From Mimachlamys varia (lineage: Eukaryota; Mollusca; Bivalvia; Pectinida; Pectinidae): a stretch of 64,000 nt of DNA. The stretch's first letter is position 1; each line of letters begins with the position of its first letter. Below, piece after piece: positions 44,965-56,837 of the stretch. The position numbers and the translations under genes were made by a program. A model generated the notes under the pieces. It worked only from the letters and a program-made list of their open reading frames with translations, searched no databases and was not told where the DNA came from. The DNA lies in the NCBI GenBank assembly GCA_947623455.1, contig OX392533.1, positions 34,470,229-34,534,228 on the forward strand, in the 5' to 3' direction.

Positions 44965-46195
44965 TTAACATATTTACTCCAATGACTACGTATAAACCAC
45001 TGATCAAAATAACAGATCTAATCCAATGACTTCCTCTATACAAATGGTCAAAATAACATGTCTATAACATTGACTACCTCTACACCACTGGTCCAAATAT
45101 TAGATCTTCTCCAAAGACTACCTCTACACCACTGGTTAAAATAATAGAACCACATCCAATGACTACCTCTACACAACTGGTCCAAATAACAGATCTATTC
45201 CAATGACTACCTCTACACCACTGGTCCAAATAGTAGATCTTCTCCAATGACTACCTCTACACCACTGGTTAAAATAATAGAACCACATCCAATGACTACC
45301 TCTACACCACTGGTCCAAATGATAGATCCAACTCCAATGACTACCTCTACACCACTGGTCCAAATAATAGATCCACATCCAATGACTACCTCTACACCAC
45401 TGGTCCAAATAACGGAACTTCTAATATGACTACCTATACACCACTGGTCCAAATAACAGATCTACTCCTATGACTACCTCTACACCACCGGTCCAAATGA
45501 TAGATCCACCTCCAAAGACTACCTCTACACCACTGGTCCAAATGATAGATCCACATCCAATGACTACCTCTAAACCACTGATCCAAATGATAGATCCACA
45601 TCCAATGACTACCTCTACACCACTGGTCCAAATAATAGATCCACCTCCAATGACTATCTCTACACCACTGGTCCAAATAACGGAACTTCTTATATGACTA
45701 CCTATACACCACTGGTCCAAATAACAGATCTACTCCTATGACTACCTCTACACCACCGGTCCAAATAATAGATCTACTCCAATGACTACCTCTACACCAC
45801 TGGTCCAAATAATAGATCCACCTCCAATGACTATCTCTACACCACTGGTCCAAATAACGGAACTTCTTATATGACTACCTATACACCACTGGTCCAAATA
45901 ATAGATCTACTCCAATGACAACCTCTATACCACTGGTCCAAAAAAAAGAGCTACTCCTATGACTACCTCTACACCACTGGTCCAAATAATAGATCTACTC
46001 CAATGACAACCTCTATACAACTGGTCCAAAGAACATTTCTATTCCTATGATGACAACCTTTGCACCGCTGGTCCAAATAACAGATCTACTCCAATGACTA
46101 CCTTATCTATATACTACTGGTCCAAATAACATATCTAATTCAATGACTACCTCTACGCCACTGGTCCAAATAACAGATCTACTCCTGGAGGGGTG
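44965..46195 (+). repeat. Minisatellite, 45-bp unit, about 27 copies
   Basis: The unit contains ATGACTACCTCTACACCACT, GGTCCAAATAATAGATCCAC and ATCCA. Because 45 is a multiple of three, several frames stay open for 60-96 codons on both strands; these are artefacts. Higher-order groups are visible (a block containing GGAACTTCTTATATG recurs at about 45410, 45680 and 45860). Confidence 0.93.
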
Positions 46196-46199
46196 GTGA

Positions 46200-47420
46200 G
46201 TGTTGGGTTAGGATGGGGGTTTGGTCAAGGGCCGTGTTCACATGTACAAACTGACCGGGAGAAGAAGAGGCGTGAGGTGGGAATGAGGTTAGTACATGTA
46301 GGTTGTTACATAATATATTATGATAGTGTGGCCTTAGGGAGGCAACTCTAATAGAGTCATGTAGAATGTTCCAGTATTATAATGGAATGTTAACATAACA
46401 ATTTTTTTGTGTTTATCCGAGTGGTTTAGAGAATTCCAGAAGAGAGAAGTTTGTATAGAACACTAGCTTTCCAACGATATTAGTATAAATACTATGACAA
46501 AAATCGACAGGCCAGATCTGGTAAAGCTTGAAGCATTTAATGAACTGTTCGATATTAATTGCCTGGAATTGTAAAATTGCCTGTAAACCGTGAACTGTGA
46601 TTAACATTCTTAGTTCTGGAATTACGGATTGGATAGAAACCTACAAGGACATCTTTTCATGCAGATAAGTTTAAATTAACTTTACCTATTTATTATTGAC
46701 CTGTACGTCTTGGTACACCACTGTTATATTATATCTGTATATATTTTGTATCAATCATTAAATTGTGTTTTGAAATTACCTGCTGGTTTCCTTTTTCTTT
46801 TATTATCACGTAACAAGGGTGAAGTATAGATATTTGTTGCAGATATTCGTGGGTGAAAATAATTACATGATTAGTTTATTGATAAAAGTGTTAGTTATTA
46901 TATTAAACATGCGCATGGAAATATATAATCTAGAAATTTAATGAATTTGGCGGCGAATATTTCACCAATGGAATTCTACATTTTACATAAATACATATTG
47001 CCAGGAAGTGGCTGGGAGTTGAAGCGGAAGGGGCGGTGTGGGTTGGATTATGAGTGGGGATTTGGTTGGGGGGGGGAGGTTGTACATACATGACATACGC
47101 GAATTGAATTGAATTTTAAAGAAATACTCCCAATACTACGATAGGTGTTGCGGATCTTTTTCGTGATTTACAATAGAGGGTAGCGAGAAGGGAAAAGGGG
47201 TTGCGTATGGTTCGATAATGGGTGGGGTTGTTGTCGAAGGGCGGGTTTTTGAATAATTTTATTGAATAAGCTGTCCACCATCCAAGGTTATTTTTGTATT
47301 TTACTGATAAAAATCTGAATGTCACGTAATATATTCGTGTGCATGATACATTGACAAACAATGTGTAGAGACAACAGGTTTGTTAAAAAAAATTGTTACG
47401 CGCTAAATTTTACCATCATA
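46200..47420. other. No recognised feature
   Basis: AT-rich sequence with G-rich runs near 46180-46230 and 47010-47080. No exon, RNA or repeat copy was recognised. Confidence 0.45.
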
Positions 47421-47427
47421 ATAACAT

Positions 47428-47520
47428 AAGACTCTTTTATGACCAGGGATGTAAGATAGGGAAATTCAACCCGAGGGTTGGAATTTCCCTATCTTACACC
47501 TTTGGTCATGCAAGAGTCCT
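47428..47520. repeat. Fold-back repeat with 46-bp arms
   Basis: AAGACTCTTTTATGACCAGG then TGTAAGATAGGGAAATTCAA CCC is mirrored by GGGTTGGAATTTCCCTATCT followed by TACACCTTTGGTCATGCAAG AGTC. Further inverted blocks TTTTCTCTCATATC (about 47520) and GATATGAGAGAAAA (about 47880) suggest a larger element, 47521-47893. Confidence 0.7.
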
Positions 47521-47989
47521 TTTCTCTCATATCAACTACCGAATCGAATAAGCCATGAAAATACGTTTTGACTTGCTACCATGTTGAACATTTTAACTTT
47601 TTTCCATGGACTGTTTTGACGAAAACGAATTAGACAGCGAGATTAAACATACCCTACGCAAAAAATTATATCACCTTTGTGTTGTTAATGGTTATTTTTT
47701 TGTGAAAAGTTTAAATATCATCACGCCGTCGTTTTCTCTTTAAAGCAGCATAGTTTATCGTATTCGTGACGTCACCTTATTGTTGACCCATTGTGACGTC
47801 ACGTCGCGTGATATGTTATGTAAGATAGATTTTTCTTACATAGGTTTCTTACATGGGCAAACTCTATCCAACATGGCGAGATATGAGAGAAAATGAAGGA
47901 AACAAGAGAAAAAAAGAAGAGGGTGTAAACTACAAAACTTTGTTGTGAATATACATATTGGATAGGTTATAATTTTAGAAGAAGATTAT

Positions 47990-48890
47990 GCATTTTCAGT
48001 CAATATCTTGGATCCAATATGTCTATATTATCGTGAGTTCGGATGAGGATGTTACGACTACTTTGAGTTTCTTTCACAAATATGCCACCATCCATCGTCC
48101 AAAAAACGTCGAGGCCTTTGTCGTTTTTGAGCTGTATCAGATGCAACAAGACCTTGGCAGTATTTCGTGAGTTCTTCGAGACGAATTTTCTGTTCAGGTT
48201 GTGCGCTAGTTGTGATTAGGACATATATATTTTGTTCTTTATTTACCAGTTTCTCAGCCTACAAATAAGTTGAGCTTTTCCCGTAGTAGGGTTACACTTG
48301 CCGATGATATTTGATCTGTCTATGTCATTATCCTACATTTCCATGCCATTTTTGTCACGAACAAGTTTAACAATAACGGCATCGGGGCTAAGTGGTACGG
48401 TATGGATATGCAAAGTGTTCCGTTTCCCGAACTGTTCTAACTCTTCAATACTAGTTTGAACCTCTAAAACCTGTTGACATAGGAGCGCGTTCTCGTCTGT
48501 AAGTTTTTGGTTTTGCTTCTCAGGAAAGTACATTTTTTTCATCTTGAGATTTCACTCGATCAATAAGAGGAGTGATAGCCTCTTTTACTGCATTGTGAAT
48601 GACAATACTGACCGCAATAGCCTCAGTAACCATGCTACAAAGTCTTTGCATAACGGTAGAGTCATTAAGTTTGTTGCTGATGATTTGGTCAAGGTTAATA
48701 GTATTCCACTTTAATAGTTGGAGGGTAAGCCCAGAGTTGCCAGGAGAGGAGAAAGGTTCAGGACACGATAAGACAGGCAGAGAGGCAATACGTTTGGACG
48801 CGGACTCAAAAGGACTCGTAGCCTGTTGTTTACGTTTCACAGGACTAACTGGCATACCGGTAGTTGAAGGGACAATAGGCGGCAAGTGCG
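47990..48890 (-). pseudogene. Decayed FP-type ORF1 of a non-LTR retrotransposon
   Basis: Minus-strand frames read in order: a proline- and lysine-rich start (PVKRKQQ), a helical segment, a coiled coil ending QTSIEELEQFGKRNTLHIH (typical LEQYxRRNxLRI), DIDRSNIIGK with QLICRL, and a C-terminal part LDVFWTMDGGIFVKETQSS with RTHDNID, like the FP-C domain. The frame breaks at an A7 run near 48535, and there are stops near 48330 and 48240. No ORF2 follows. Confidence 0.65.
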
Positions 48891-49380
48891 CTTTAATGGT
48901 GTACTTGAGCTCGCTGTGTACAGATGAAAAGCGTTCTATATATAGTACATAGAATAGCGAAAATATAAATAGAAATGTCCCGTTGAGCAGTTTACGGTTC
49001 AGGTCATTATTTAAAACATCGTGGAAGCCAAATATCTGGCAAATTTTATCGTCAGTACCTTTCTGTATATGGTGTAATATACATGTTCTTCACTGACGAT
49101 ATGATACGTGTCAAGTCAGGTAGGCCGCCATCGTGAAAAAATGTTTTTATTTATGATGTATGACTGTGATTTATTTATTGTTTGTTTGTTTTTACTTTGA
49201 TTGTCTAAATACAAGTTCCCCTAAGCTAATGTTATATTGTTCACAATATTCGATAAAATAAAGTTTCTGTATCTGTATACTACTATAAATACGGGAGATA
49301 ACTACTTTTACTGTTCCTCGTTGTCACGAGGTGTGGTGAAATTGGTTTGCCTTAAAAGAATTATAAGCAACCAGTAACCA
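48891..49380. other. No recognised feature
   Basis: Probably the upstream flank of the decayed ORF1 element. Nothing else was recognised. Confidence 0.4.
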
Positions 49381-50714
49381 AGATATATACAAACATATAT
49401 ACATTTATTTACAAACTAAGCAAAATATATGAATAACACACACAATACATAATATCATACTTCCACATTATCTCTCATACTCATTTTCCAAAGATATCTA
49501 AGCCCTAGAACCTATCCTATATATATGCCTATATCAGAGTACACATAATTCTGTTTACTATTAACACTTATAATACGCGACAGTCTTTATGCGAGTGTCT
49601 CTCCACTCTGTAAAAATCGTTTCACAGACACTGCGCGATCACTCCTATCTTCATCTGTGAACACAGGTCATTCCCGGTCGAATCAAATTTTCATGGTCGA
49701 CTCAATATCATATAGCCGGCTCCTATGGAGGCCTAGGTATCTTCAGACATAACGAGGTTACCTACAAGGCATAACCAGTGACATACACTATACTGTCACT
49801 AATGTCCAACAGCTATATTTATGCCTTTAGTAACTAGTGAAGTAATTTCAATATTATTACTATTTCACAGGATCCTAAATGTATCCCATCAATTGATACA
49901 GTTATTTCAATTAATAGTTTTATTATTATCCTGCTTGAGATAATAACCACACTCTCTAGAATTAAACACACTAATATTGTAAACCCTGAATTACATGTAT
50001 ACATATATTCAGTATACATTCTGTTCATTATTTTATCAACCTTCAAACACAGTTTCGATAATTATAATACTCACATCAACTCCATACGTAGCATCATCTG
50101 GAACACTCTCTGGACACACAGTCCCGCACAAATATGGGCACAAAGCCCAGGACACACAGTCCTCCACAAATATGGGCACAAAGCCCAGGACACATAGTCC
50201 TCCACAAATATGGGCACACAGACTCATGGACACACAGTCCTGACAAATACAGTCACGCAGCCTAAACACCACAGCTTCGAAGCACACAGCTTGGAAATTA
50301 TTTACAGCACACAGCCATTATCATCCAGCTATAATGTCATTACTGACAGGCACCAGTTCGACTCCCCACCGGACATGGTTTCTGGAGTTAGCCTACAGCC
50401 CTCCATTTACATGTAGTGAGTCTCTTCACACAACCTCCACTATCGAAGTTCTGTCTGGTACTGTGCCCCACCCCAGCTACCCAGGGTACCTGACAAATAC
50501 CTGGCACGTGCATGCTTAGCCCATGTTCCTAAACTTACCTGAAAAATGCCAAGTGCCTACACTGGCCTATACTGACCTAACAAGTTTCCCCACTCACCTT
50601 GGGAACAGCACATGCATTACAGGTGTATGAATGAACTGACACGGTTGAGTAACCTCAGTAGTAAACATATAGTAAACATTATAGTAAACATTAATATAGT
50701 AAGGAGTATCCTGA
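49381..50714. repeat. Diverged 1.3-kb dispersed repeat, copy 2
   Basis: Collinear with 40494-41670, with about 130 extra bases near 49450-49600 and three copies of a 38-bp version of the minisatellite (CACACAGTCCTCCACAAATA...CCCAGGA). Confidence 0.7.
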
Positions 50715-50844
50715 CACTAGTGCTTTGTTCAATATACTACAATGTAGAAGATCAAAACTAATATTGTTTACGTGATATTTCTTTATTCAAAGACCATGAT
50801 AATTAAGCATTGCTTTCAGTTGGCATTCACAGGCTACATGAATG

Positions 50845-50914
50845 CCAATTGGACAAAGGCAAATTCAATGAAGCGCGTTAGCGCTTCATGTTCGATTTGC
50901 TTTTGTCCAGTTGG
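50845..50914. repeat. Hairpin fold-back
   Basis: CCAATTGGACAAAGGCAAAT then TCAATGAAGCGC is mirrored by GCGCTTCATGTTCGATTTGC and TTTTGTCCAGTTGG around a GTTA loop. Confidence 0.72.
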
Positions 50915-51220
50915 AATTAATTTTGCCTATCATGAACATTTCCGCATCAATGTCAATTGTTTTAGTTCCATAGGGGTAAACTGTATTAATTCCTATTTTT
51001 CAAACAAAATTGTTTCATACCCCCCCCCCCCCCCTCCCAATAAATTATGTTTATATTTATTTAAGTAGCGTTGCAGTGTTAACTATTCAGACTTTACCAA
51101 GCGCAATATTATAACATATTAATAGTATTTATAACGTTGCCAAGGAGTGTAAGCTAATGACTTTTAACCGGCCAGTAACGATGGGAACATGTAGTTACAC
51201 TGATTATATATCAAACATGC

Positions 51221-51425
51221 TTGATAGAAATCTGTAAGGTAGGAAGAGTCCTGTTATTGTGAGCAAAAGGCACTTTTGATAGAAATCTGTTAGGTGGAAA
51301 GAGTCCTGGAATTGTTTGTGAAAGACACGTTTGATAGAAATCTGTTAGGTGGAAAGAGTCCTGTTATTGTGTGTGAAAGACACGCTGATAGAAATCTGTA
51401 AGGTAGGAATAGTCTTGTTATCGAC
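51221..51425 (+). repeat. Minisatellite, about 56-bp unit, 3.6 copies
   Basis: Units begin TGATAGAAATCTGTTAGGTG and continue GAAAGAGTCCTG..ATTGT and GAAAGACACG. Confidence 0.82.
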
Positions 51426-51429
51426 TCTA

Positions 51430-52980
51430 CTAAAGCCTAGCGAGAGGGATTAATAACCATTGTGTCGGATTATACGATATTGAATTAAACAATCCAGTTG
51501 CCATAAGCCTTGTTGACCTGTGGACGAAGCGGGATGAACACGTATTGTTTGACCCTAATCTGTTTATAATCGATTTATTGTTTATTACTAAGACTTGGAC
51601 ATCCTTGTCCTGACGGTGACAACCATCCGTTCAATCGGACAGATCTGTGTTCTCTATTCTGATAACACATGGCGCAGCCTTTTCAGTCCCCATACCCATC
51701 GACATACATTGTATCAAGTTTGAAAAAATGTAAATCAAAACAGACAATTAAAGCGGAAAAGGAACAGAAGTGATGTGACAATGGTTGTAGAACTCTACAT
51801 CTTCATTATGTTGTATTAGGCTTGGTTTATAAAACATTTTATGTAGTTTGTTTACTGATGTGTAACAGGGAAGGTTCAGAGTTACTTCCCCTGTTGCTTG
51901 TTATTCATGTGTATCATGATTATATTGTAAATAGTGTGATTAAACATAATTATTTCTATTTTTAGGATTTTGTAAAATATTATTTATGTAAAGATATAAA
52001 TGTATATATACTGTTAAGAAATACAGAATGGGGAATTAAGATAAATAATGTACATTATGCAAATTATCAAGACATCTTTTATTTAATACGTATTTTATTA
52101 TATAGTAAGTTTGTTTTCAAATCAATATTGGACAAAGTTCTAGCTTTGACACTGAGTAATGAATGGATTGAGTTCCTGTTTACTCGTTCCCGATAGGTTC
52201 TTTAGTATCATTTGTACATATATAAGTGAACAGGAATATTGTAATGGGTCGTGTGTAATAAAGAAGATTTTGACATTTAAACTGAGTGTCCTGGTAGTAT
52301 TTTGGTGTAGGAGTAGAAGAAGCTGAAGATACAAAAGGCAACCTAATTGAACCTGGGTTCACAGTTGGACTTGGTAGGTGGCAACAGCCAGTCCTGTTAC
52401 AGATGGAAACCTATCTCGGCGTATCATGTAGATATTATATCATTTTGCCGAAACAGAAGTAAGAGTACAGTACTTTTCACGTATAACAAAATAAAAAACA
52501 AACCCTGACTGCACCACAAAATAATATTAGTAATATAACCACTTGTACAACAATGTAAAACGAATTTTACTTAACAAATTTTTGTTAATAACGAACTCAT
52601 TCTTATGTTCCTTCATCGCACTGTCTTAGCAAATAAACACTCATATAACGAATCGTCAATCAACCACAAAAATGGACTTTCAGCAAAAGAGTATTTCGAT
52701 ATCTTGCGAAAAATTGAAAATATATTGACTTGTAACACTGAATATATTTGTGTACATTAAAGGAACTCTACATGTATGTTAACCTATTTATTGCTACCAA
52801 AGCCAATATCGTGACAAAATCTTCAGTTTGTTGAAGGCGGTCACTATATGGTAGAACTAGAACCAGAGTTTGTTCGAAATTGCAAACACGTATAACGCAA
52901 TTGATATCAATTTTTATTTCCATTTGTTTAATATACACAACGAACTGCGTTTGCTAAAGACACCATTTTTAAGAAAAAAG
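51430..52980. other. AT-rich stretch without recognised features
   Basis: No supported gene; a poly-C run precedes it at 51020-51036. Short frames on the minus strand near 52140-52362 have no family resemblance. Confidence 0.45.
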
Positions 52981-52984
52981 GAAA

Positions 52985-53065
52985 GGTTGTGCTTCCACCG
53001 AGAACCTAACCCTTGATTTCCAGGTTAGCAGTCAGACGCGCAACCTCCGAGCTGAAGTGTTTCCT
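52985..53065 (-). repeat. tRNA-like sequence, probably a SINE head or tRNA pseudogene
   Basis: The minus strand reads CAGCTCGGAGGTTGCGCG (box A-like), CTGACTGCTAACCTGG (anticodon-loop-like, GCT) and AAGGGTTAGGTTCTCGG (degenerate box B), followed by a T-run. The acceptor stem does not pair well and the TTCGA core is lost, so it is not a functional tRNA. Confidence 0.4.
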
Positions 53066-53675
53066 GTAGTCCAAAGCTAAAGGGGACCGTATTATATGTA
53101 GAATTTCGGAACAGATATTTATACTACAATCGAATATTAATTCACAGCTCCAACATTTTGTTTACAAACTTCTATTGTCCTGTCTGTCTTACACATGTTC
53201 TATAATTCATGTAAATATGACACATTTCAATCAAATGTTCACGGATTCAACTGGAAAAAAAGTGCAAAGGAATAAGACCTTACCTGTTAATTGCTTGGTT
53301 ATTATAAACCGGAAGTTAAGAGCAATGACTTTCAAATCATCCTACACCTTCTTCTTTCCTAACAAATATATAGATACTTGAGCATCCCGATGTCAAGGAT
53401 AGACCTGCGAACATCCGATGTTCAGGACACAACGTAAAAAGTATTAGTTAGCCTAAAAGAAGCAACATATTTCATAGATATAATGCTTAAACCAACGCAT
53501 TAGAGGACCAAAAAACACATAATCTTTCAGAGAAAACGAATACCTTAGATATGTACAATGGCTCACTTCAATATGCATTGCTTGATTAAAGTATTTCAAC
53601 AAAGTATATCACGTAAAATGTTCTTTACGTTTTAATAACAACCCCATGATAAGCAAATAAAAAGTAACCTAATTC

Positions 53676-55718
53676 TTACAAGGGTTCCCCTAGTGACTGT
53701 TGTAAGCGTGCTATTTTCTCCTGGGCTGGGTTACAATGCTGCAAAGCGTTCCTACCACTAACAGATTCCTGATATTCCCGAATGGCTCTTCGCGGATCTT
53801 CAACCATTTCATAACAAATCCCAAGGAGATTGTTTACGAGCCAGTATATACTACCTCCCTGTTGTTCGTCATACTTCACCGTCCGAAGTTGGGTCAAGGC
53901 TGTGTCACGTCTCCTCCTATCGCCAAGTTCGTGATAGCAGAGAAACGTCAGGAAAATGGCATAGGGACGTGGGGGAATTATGAGATGCAGAAGACTTTTC
54001 CTCAGTTCTTCGTGTAGCTGAGATGGCCAGAAAGATGAAGCATCTTTACGCGTTAGCACACAAGATATTACCACCTCCTGACATTTTTGTAGGAGAGTGT
54101 ATCGACGTCCACAATACAAACGCTGGTAATTGTCTTTATCTGTATTTGAATGATGCTCAAGAAACAATTTGAACGACGATAGCATGGCTCCACATGCCAT
54201 AAGTGCTTTCATGTAATTCCCAGTCTGGTAGTAAAATGTTGCCAACGTAAGTAGTCCTGGACTTACACATGCTGAAGCAAAAGGTGTCATGAGGTTTTTG
54301 CATTTTCTGAGAGATGTGTATCTCTGTTTGTTTCCTCGTTCAGCATGTTGTTGTCCAAATGTCTGCAATCCTACATTAGACAGGGCTTTTACTGCGAAGA
54401 GGTATGATATGGAGTCATCCGTCTCTGATTGCGATTTAGAAAGGATAGCCAGAGATCGAGACAACTCCACAGAGTTAGTTGTGAATATGCCTTCGAATGT
54501 GGTCATATCGCGTTCACATTCCAACATTTCTTGTGAAATTGATATGTTTTCCCATCCTCTATTCATTACTCTCTGAAAACGTACTCCAATAGAAGGTTGT
54601 ATGAATGTTCCAACTGAAAGACACATCCATTTCATGTTGTACATTTCAATGAGAAAGCGAAGAAGCTTGTCTTGATTTCCACCATTCAGTTTTCCTTGGA
54701 ACATGTTGTTATTTACAATGAAGTAATTAGGGCAATATCCTGCATTTACCCAGGAAATAAGAATCTTTAAACAAAGCCTGAAGCACTGGAATGTATGTTG
54801 TTCTTTCCATAAGGATTGGGGTGTACTTTCTACAGCAAAAAATATGACTGTTTTCATTATATATGAAGAGAGAATATCTACGTCACCTATCATTTGTTTC
54901 AGCATTCCAGATATTTGTTTGAGGAAATACTTAAGAAGTCCATACACCAGAAACTGTTCGTGGCTGAGAGAATGAATCAGTTTCCTTTCTGCAGTCACAA
55001 ACGATATCCTCCATTGTAGAAACGTGTCCGCGGAAGTTTTATCCCCAACAGGAACAACGTGACAACCACTTTGTGAGATATTAAATATCAATTCTTTGTC
55101 AGGCCAACCGTGCTGACGAGGTCTACTCAACCACTCATTAGCTTGTGGTGGCCAACCAGCACAGCTGTACGAGTGGGCAAAATCAATATCATATCCAAAA
55201 CAACTACCTTCATTTTTCAACGAGGAAGATGGTCCATGAATTTCAACGTTCGAAATATTCTTAGCAGTAAACATTTCTTGGTGTGACTTTGTATAAATTG
55301 TGCTGGATATAAAAAGCCTGTCCCTAACTGTGACAATGGATTCCCTTGCAGCGCTACCTACAGATTGTCCTCCTTGGAGTAGTTCCAAAGTAACATAGGA
55401 AGGTCGACAATCGGCTTTCCTCATGATCGCAATTGTCATGTTTCCGTAGTCTGATGGAATATTGGTGTCCTGGTTAGAACACAACACTTTAATTCTTCTG
55501 TCAACAAACATCAGGTCTGCGTCTGATCCCGTCATAAGAAATCCCTCGCCTCTGCTTCCTGCATGAAACATAACAATACTGGCTTCAGGATGTTTTACTT
55601 TCTCTTCCATCAGATACATCTTCCTACGGATATCGACGATCCCCCGGCTCCCTATCATCGTGTCAAGGATGTGGTGAAGAATCCATGACTTCTCGTAATG
55701 TTCGCCTTGATCTGCCAT
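53676..55718 (-). CDS. Mab-21/cGAS-like (cGLR-type) nucleotidyltransferase-fold protein with TPR-like C-terminus
   Basis: This is a 680-residue, single-exon open frame. Residues about 45-380 form a Mab-21-type domain: GSRGEG (G54-S55) then GSDADLMFVD with D66 and D68, the GS and acidic-x-acidic pattern of cGAS-like nucleotidyltransferases; HGPSSS (161-166); a candidate third acidic residue at D177 or D179 in YDIDFAHS followed by WP; and QWRISF with AERKLIHSL (235-250), the family EWR block. Residues about 490-660 contain two TPR-like repeats (YYQTGNYMKAL; LLGICYEMVEDPRRAIREY). Such genes are greatly expanded in bivalves, and some animal relatives sense RNA or DNA and make cyclic dinucleotides. 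Catalysis is plausible because the acidic residues are kept, but it is not shown. The start ATG (GAGATGG context) lies 27 bases inside an apparent 3' splice site (AATTTTGCAG, exon beginning at 55745), suggesting a 5' UTR intron. Confidence 0.88.
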   Translation of the reverse strand: MADQGEHYEKSWILHHILDTMIGSRGIVDIRRKMYLMEEKVKHPEASIVMFHAGSRGEGFLMTGSDADLMFVDRRIKVLCSNQDTNIPSDYGNMTIAIMRKADCRPSYVTLELLQGGQSVGSAARESIVTVRDRLFISSTIYTKSHQEMFTAKNISNVEIHGPSSSLKNEGSCFGYDIDFAHSYSCAGWPPQANEWLSRPRQHGWPDKELIFNISQSGCHVVPVGDKTSADTFLQWRISFVTAERKLIHSLSHEQFLVYGLLKYFLKQISGMLKQMIGDVDILSSYIMKTVIFFAVESTPQSLWKEQHTFQCFRLCLKILISWVNAGYCPNYFIVNNNMFQGKLNGGNQDKLLRFLIEMYNMKWMCLSVGTFIQPSIGVRFQRVMNRGWENISISQEMLECERDMTTFEGIFTTNSVELSRSLAILSKSQSETDDSISYLFAVKALSNVGLQTFGQQHAERGNKQRYTSLRKCKNLMTPFASACVSPGLLTLATFYYQTGNYMKALMACGAMLSSFKLFLEHHSNTDKDNYQRLYCGRRYTLLQKCQEVVISCVLTRKDASSFWPSQLHEELRKSLLHLIIPPRPYAIFLTFLCYHELGDRRRRDTALTQLRTVKYDEQQGGSIYWLVNNLLGICYEMVEDPRRAIREYQESVSGRNALQHCNPAQEKIARLQQSLGEPL

Positions 55719-55745
55719 CTCATGTATACTTGGTTATGTATTTTG

Positions 55746-55765
55746 CTGCAAAATTAGAAAAAAAT
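55746..55765 (-). promoter_or_regulatory. Putative splice acceptor of a 5' UTR intron of the Mab-21-like gene
   Basis: Read on the minus strand, a T-rich tract ends in AATTTTGCAG, 27 bases before the ATG. This fits an intron in the 5' UTR and a coding region in one exon. No upstream exon was identified. Confidence 0.45.
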
Positions 55766-56830
55766 AAAATAAAAAGAAAGGGTAAAGTTATATTATATCA
55801 TCATTGAAATGTAATTGCATTGAATTCCAACGATTTTATTGTTTGTCTCGTGATCAGTAGATCTCATTCAGATACGCTGTTATATAGATGATGCGTATTT
55901 TTTATATACGGTAACTAATTTATCTACTTATTGACATAGACATTACAGGACAAGACATCCATGATATATTACCTAAAACCTTGTTGTAGAATGATATTGA
56001 AATTCTGTCGTTACTGATATATGCTATTCACGAGATTCGATGGGTAGATATATTTTGTTAAGTATTGCATGGCATAACTAGCTTTTTGTATACAATTTTT
56101 CACTACATCCGTGTAGTTTTATTTATTATGTTGGATGAAAATATTGTGAATTGATTATATCATTCTCTTCTTCGATTCCATATAAGTTCAAATCTTTTCA
56201 TGAGCATTGAAAATTATTGTTTTACAATACTGTATAAAATAGAACAATATTTGTTTTTGTAGTTAAGGTTGCAACGGTAGTAAAAAAATTGACATGAACT
56301 CGTGAAATTTGAATAACTTTGTTTTGTGCTCAGTCTTTGTATTTAGAAATTTGCACAAATATTATGTAATCTTATACAAATTCTATTTAGCTCTTGAAGA
56401 TCTATGCCAACAACTTGGCAGATGTATGTGTTTCGTCATACTTAAGTATTAAACTGCATTCTGTTTCGATATATAGATATGAACACCCACTGTTTTTCAG
56501 GAAAATAAAACATTGACCACTAGCGCACTTTAATGCTTATATTTACATGTCCACCTACAACCATACCCGAAAAAATAATTACGTCCGAGAAAAATAACGA
56601 AGTGTAGGTCCAAGAAAATTTGGAAAATTGAATTAACAGAACAGCCCGTAGCGCGTGCTCGTTTTCGAGAGATTGAAGCGTTTCACTTGCTTTCTCCTGT
56701 AACGGAGACTTTGAAATATAGTCCGTGGAAACAGCTACCGTAAAAAAAGATTTTATTTCGAAAGGGTTGAATTTTTGTGTCTTTCTTTTGCACTGTTTCT
56801 GCCTAAAGGTGCTTGAAATAATTGTCGTAA
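55750..56830. other. Upstream region of the Mab-21-like gene
   Basis: AT-rich, with no promoter element or upstream exon that I can defend. Confidence 0.4.
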
Positions 56831-56837
56831 TTATTAA

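Noticed and set aside
44577..45043. Hydrophobic minus-strand frames of 104-127 codons
   Set aside because: Cys/Tyr/His-rich readings of AT- and TG-rich low-complexity DNA including a TA run; overlapping frames on the same strand.
45169..45720. Several 60-96 codon frames on both strands
   Set aside because: They run through the 45-bp minisatellite, whose unit length is a multiple of three, so open frames arise automatically.
52985..53065. Functional serine tRNA on the minus strand
   Set aside because: Acceptor stem mispairs, box B is degenerate and the long variable arm expected of tRNA-Ser is absent; kept only as tRNA-like repeat.
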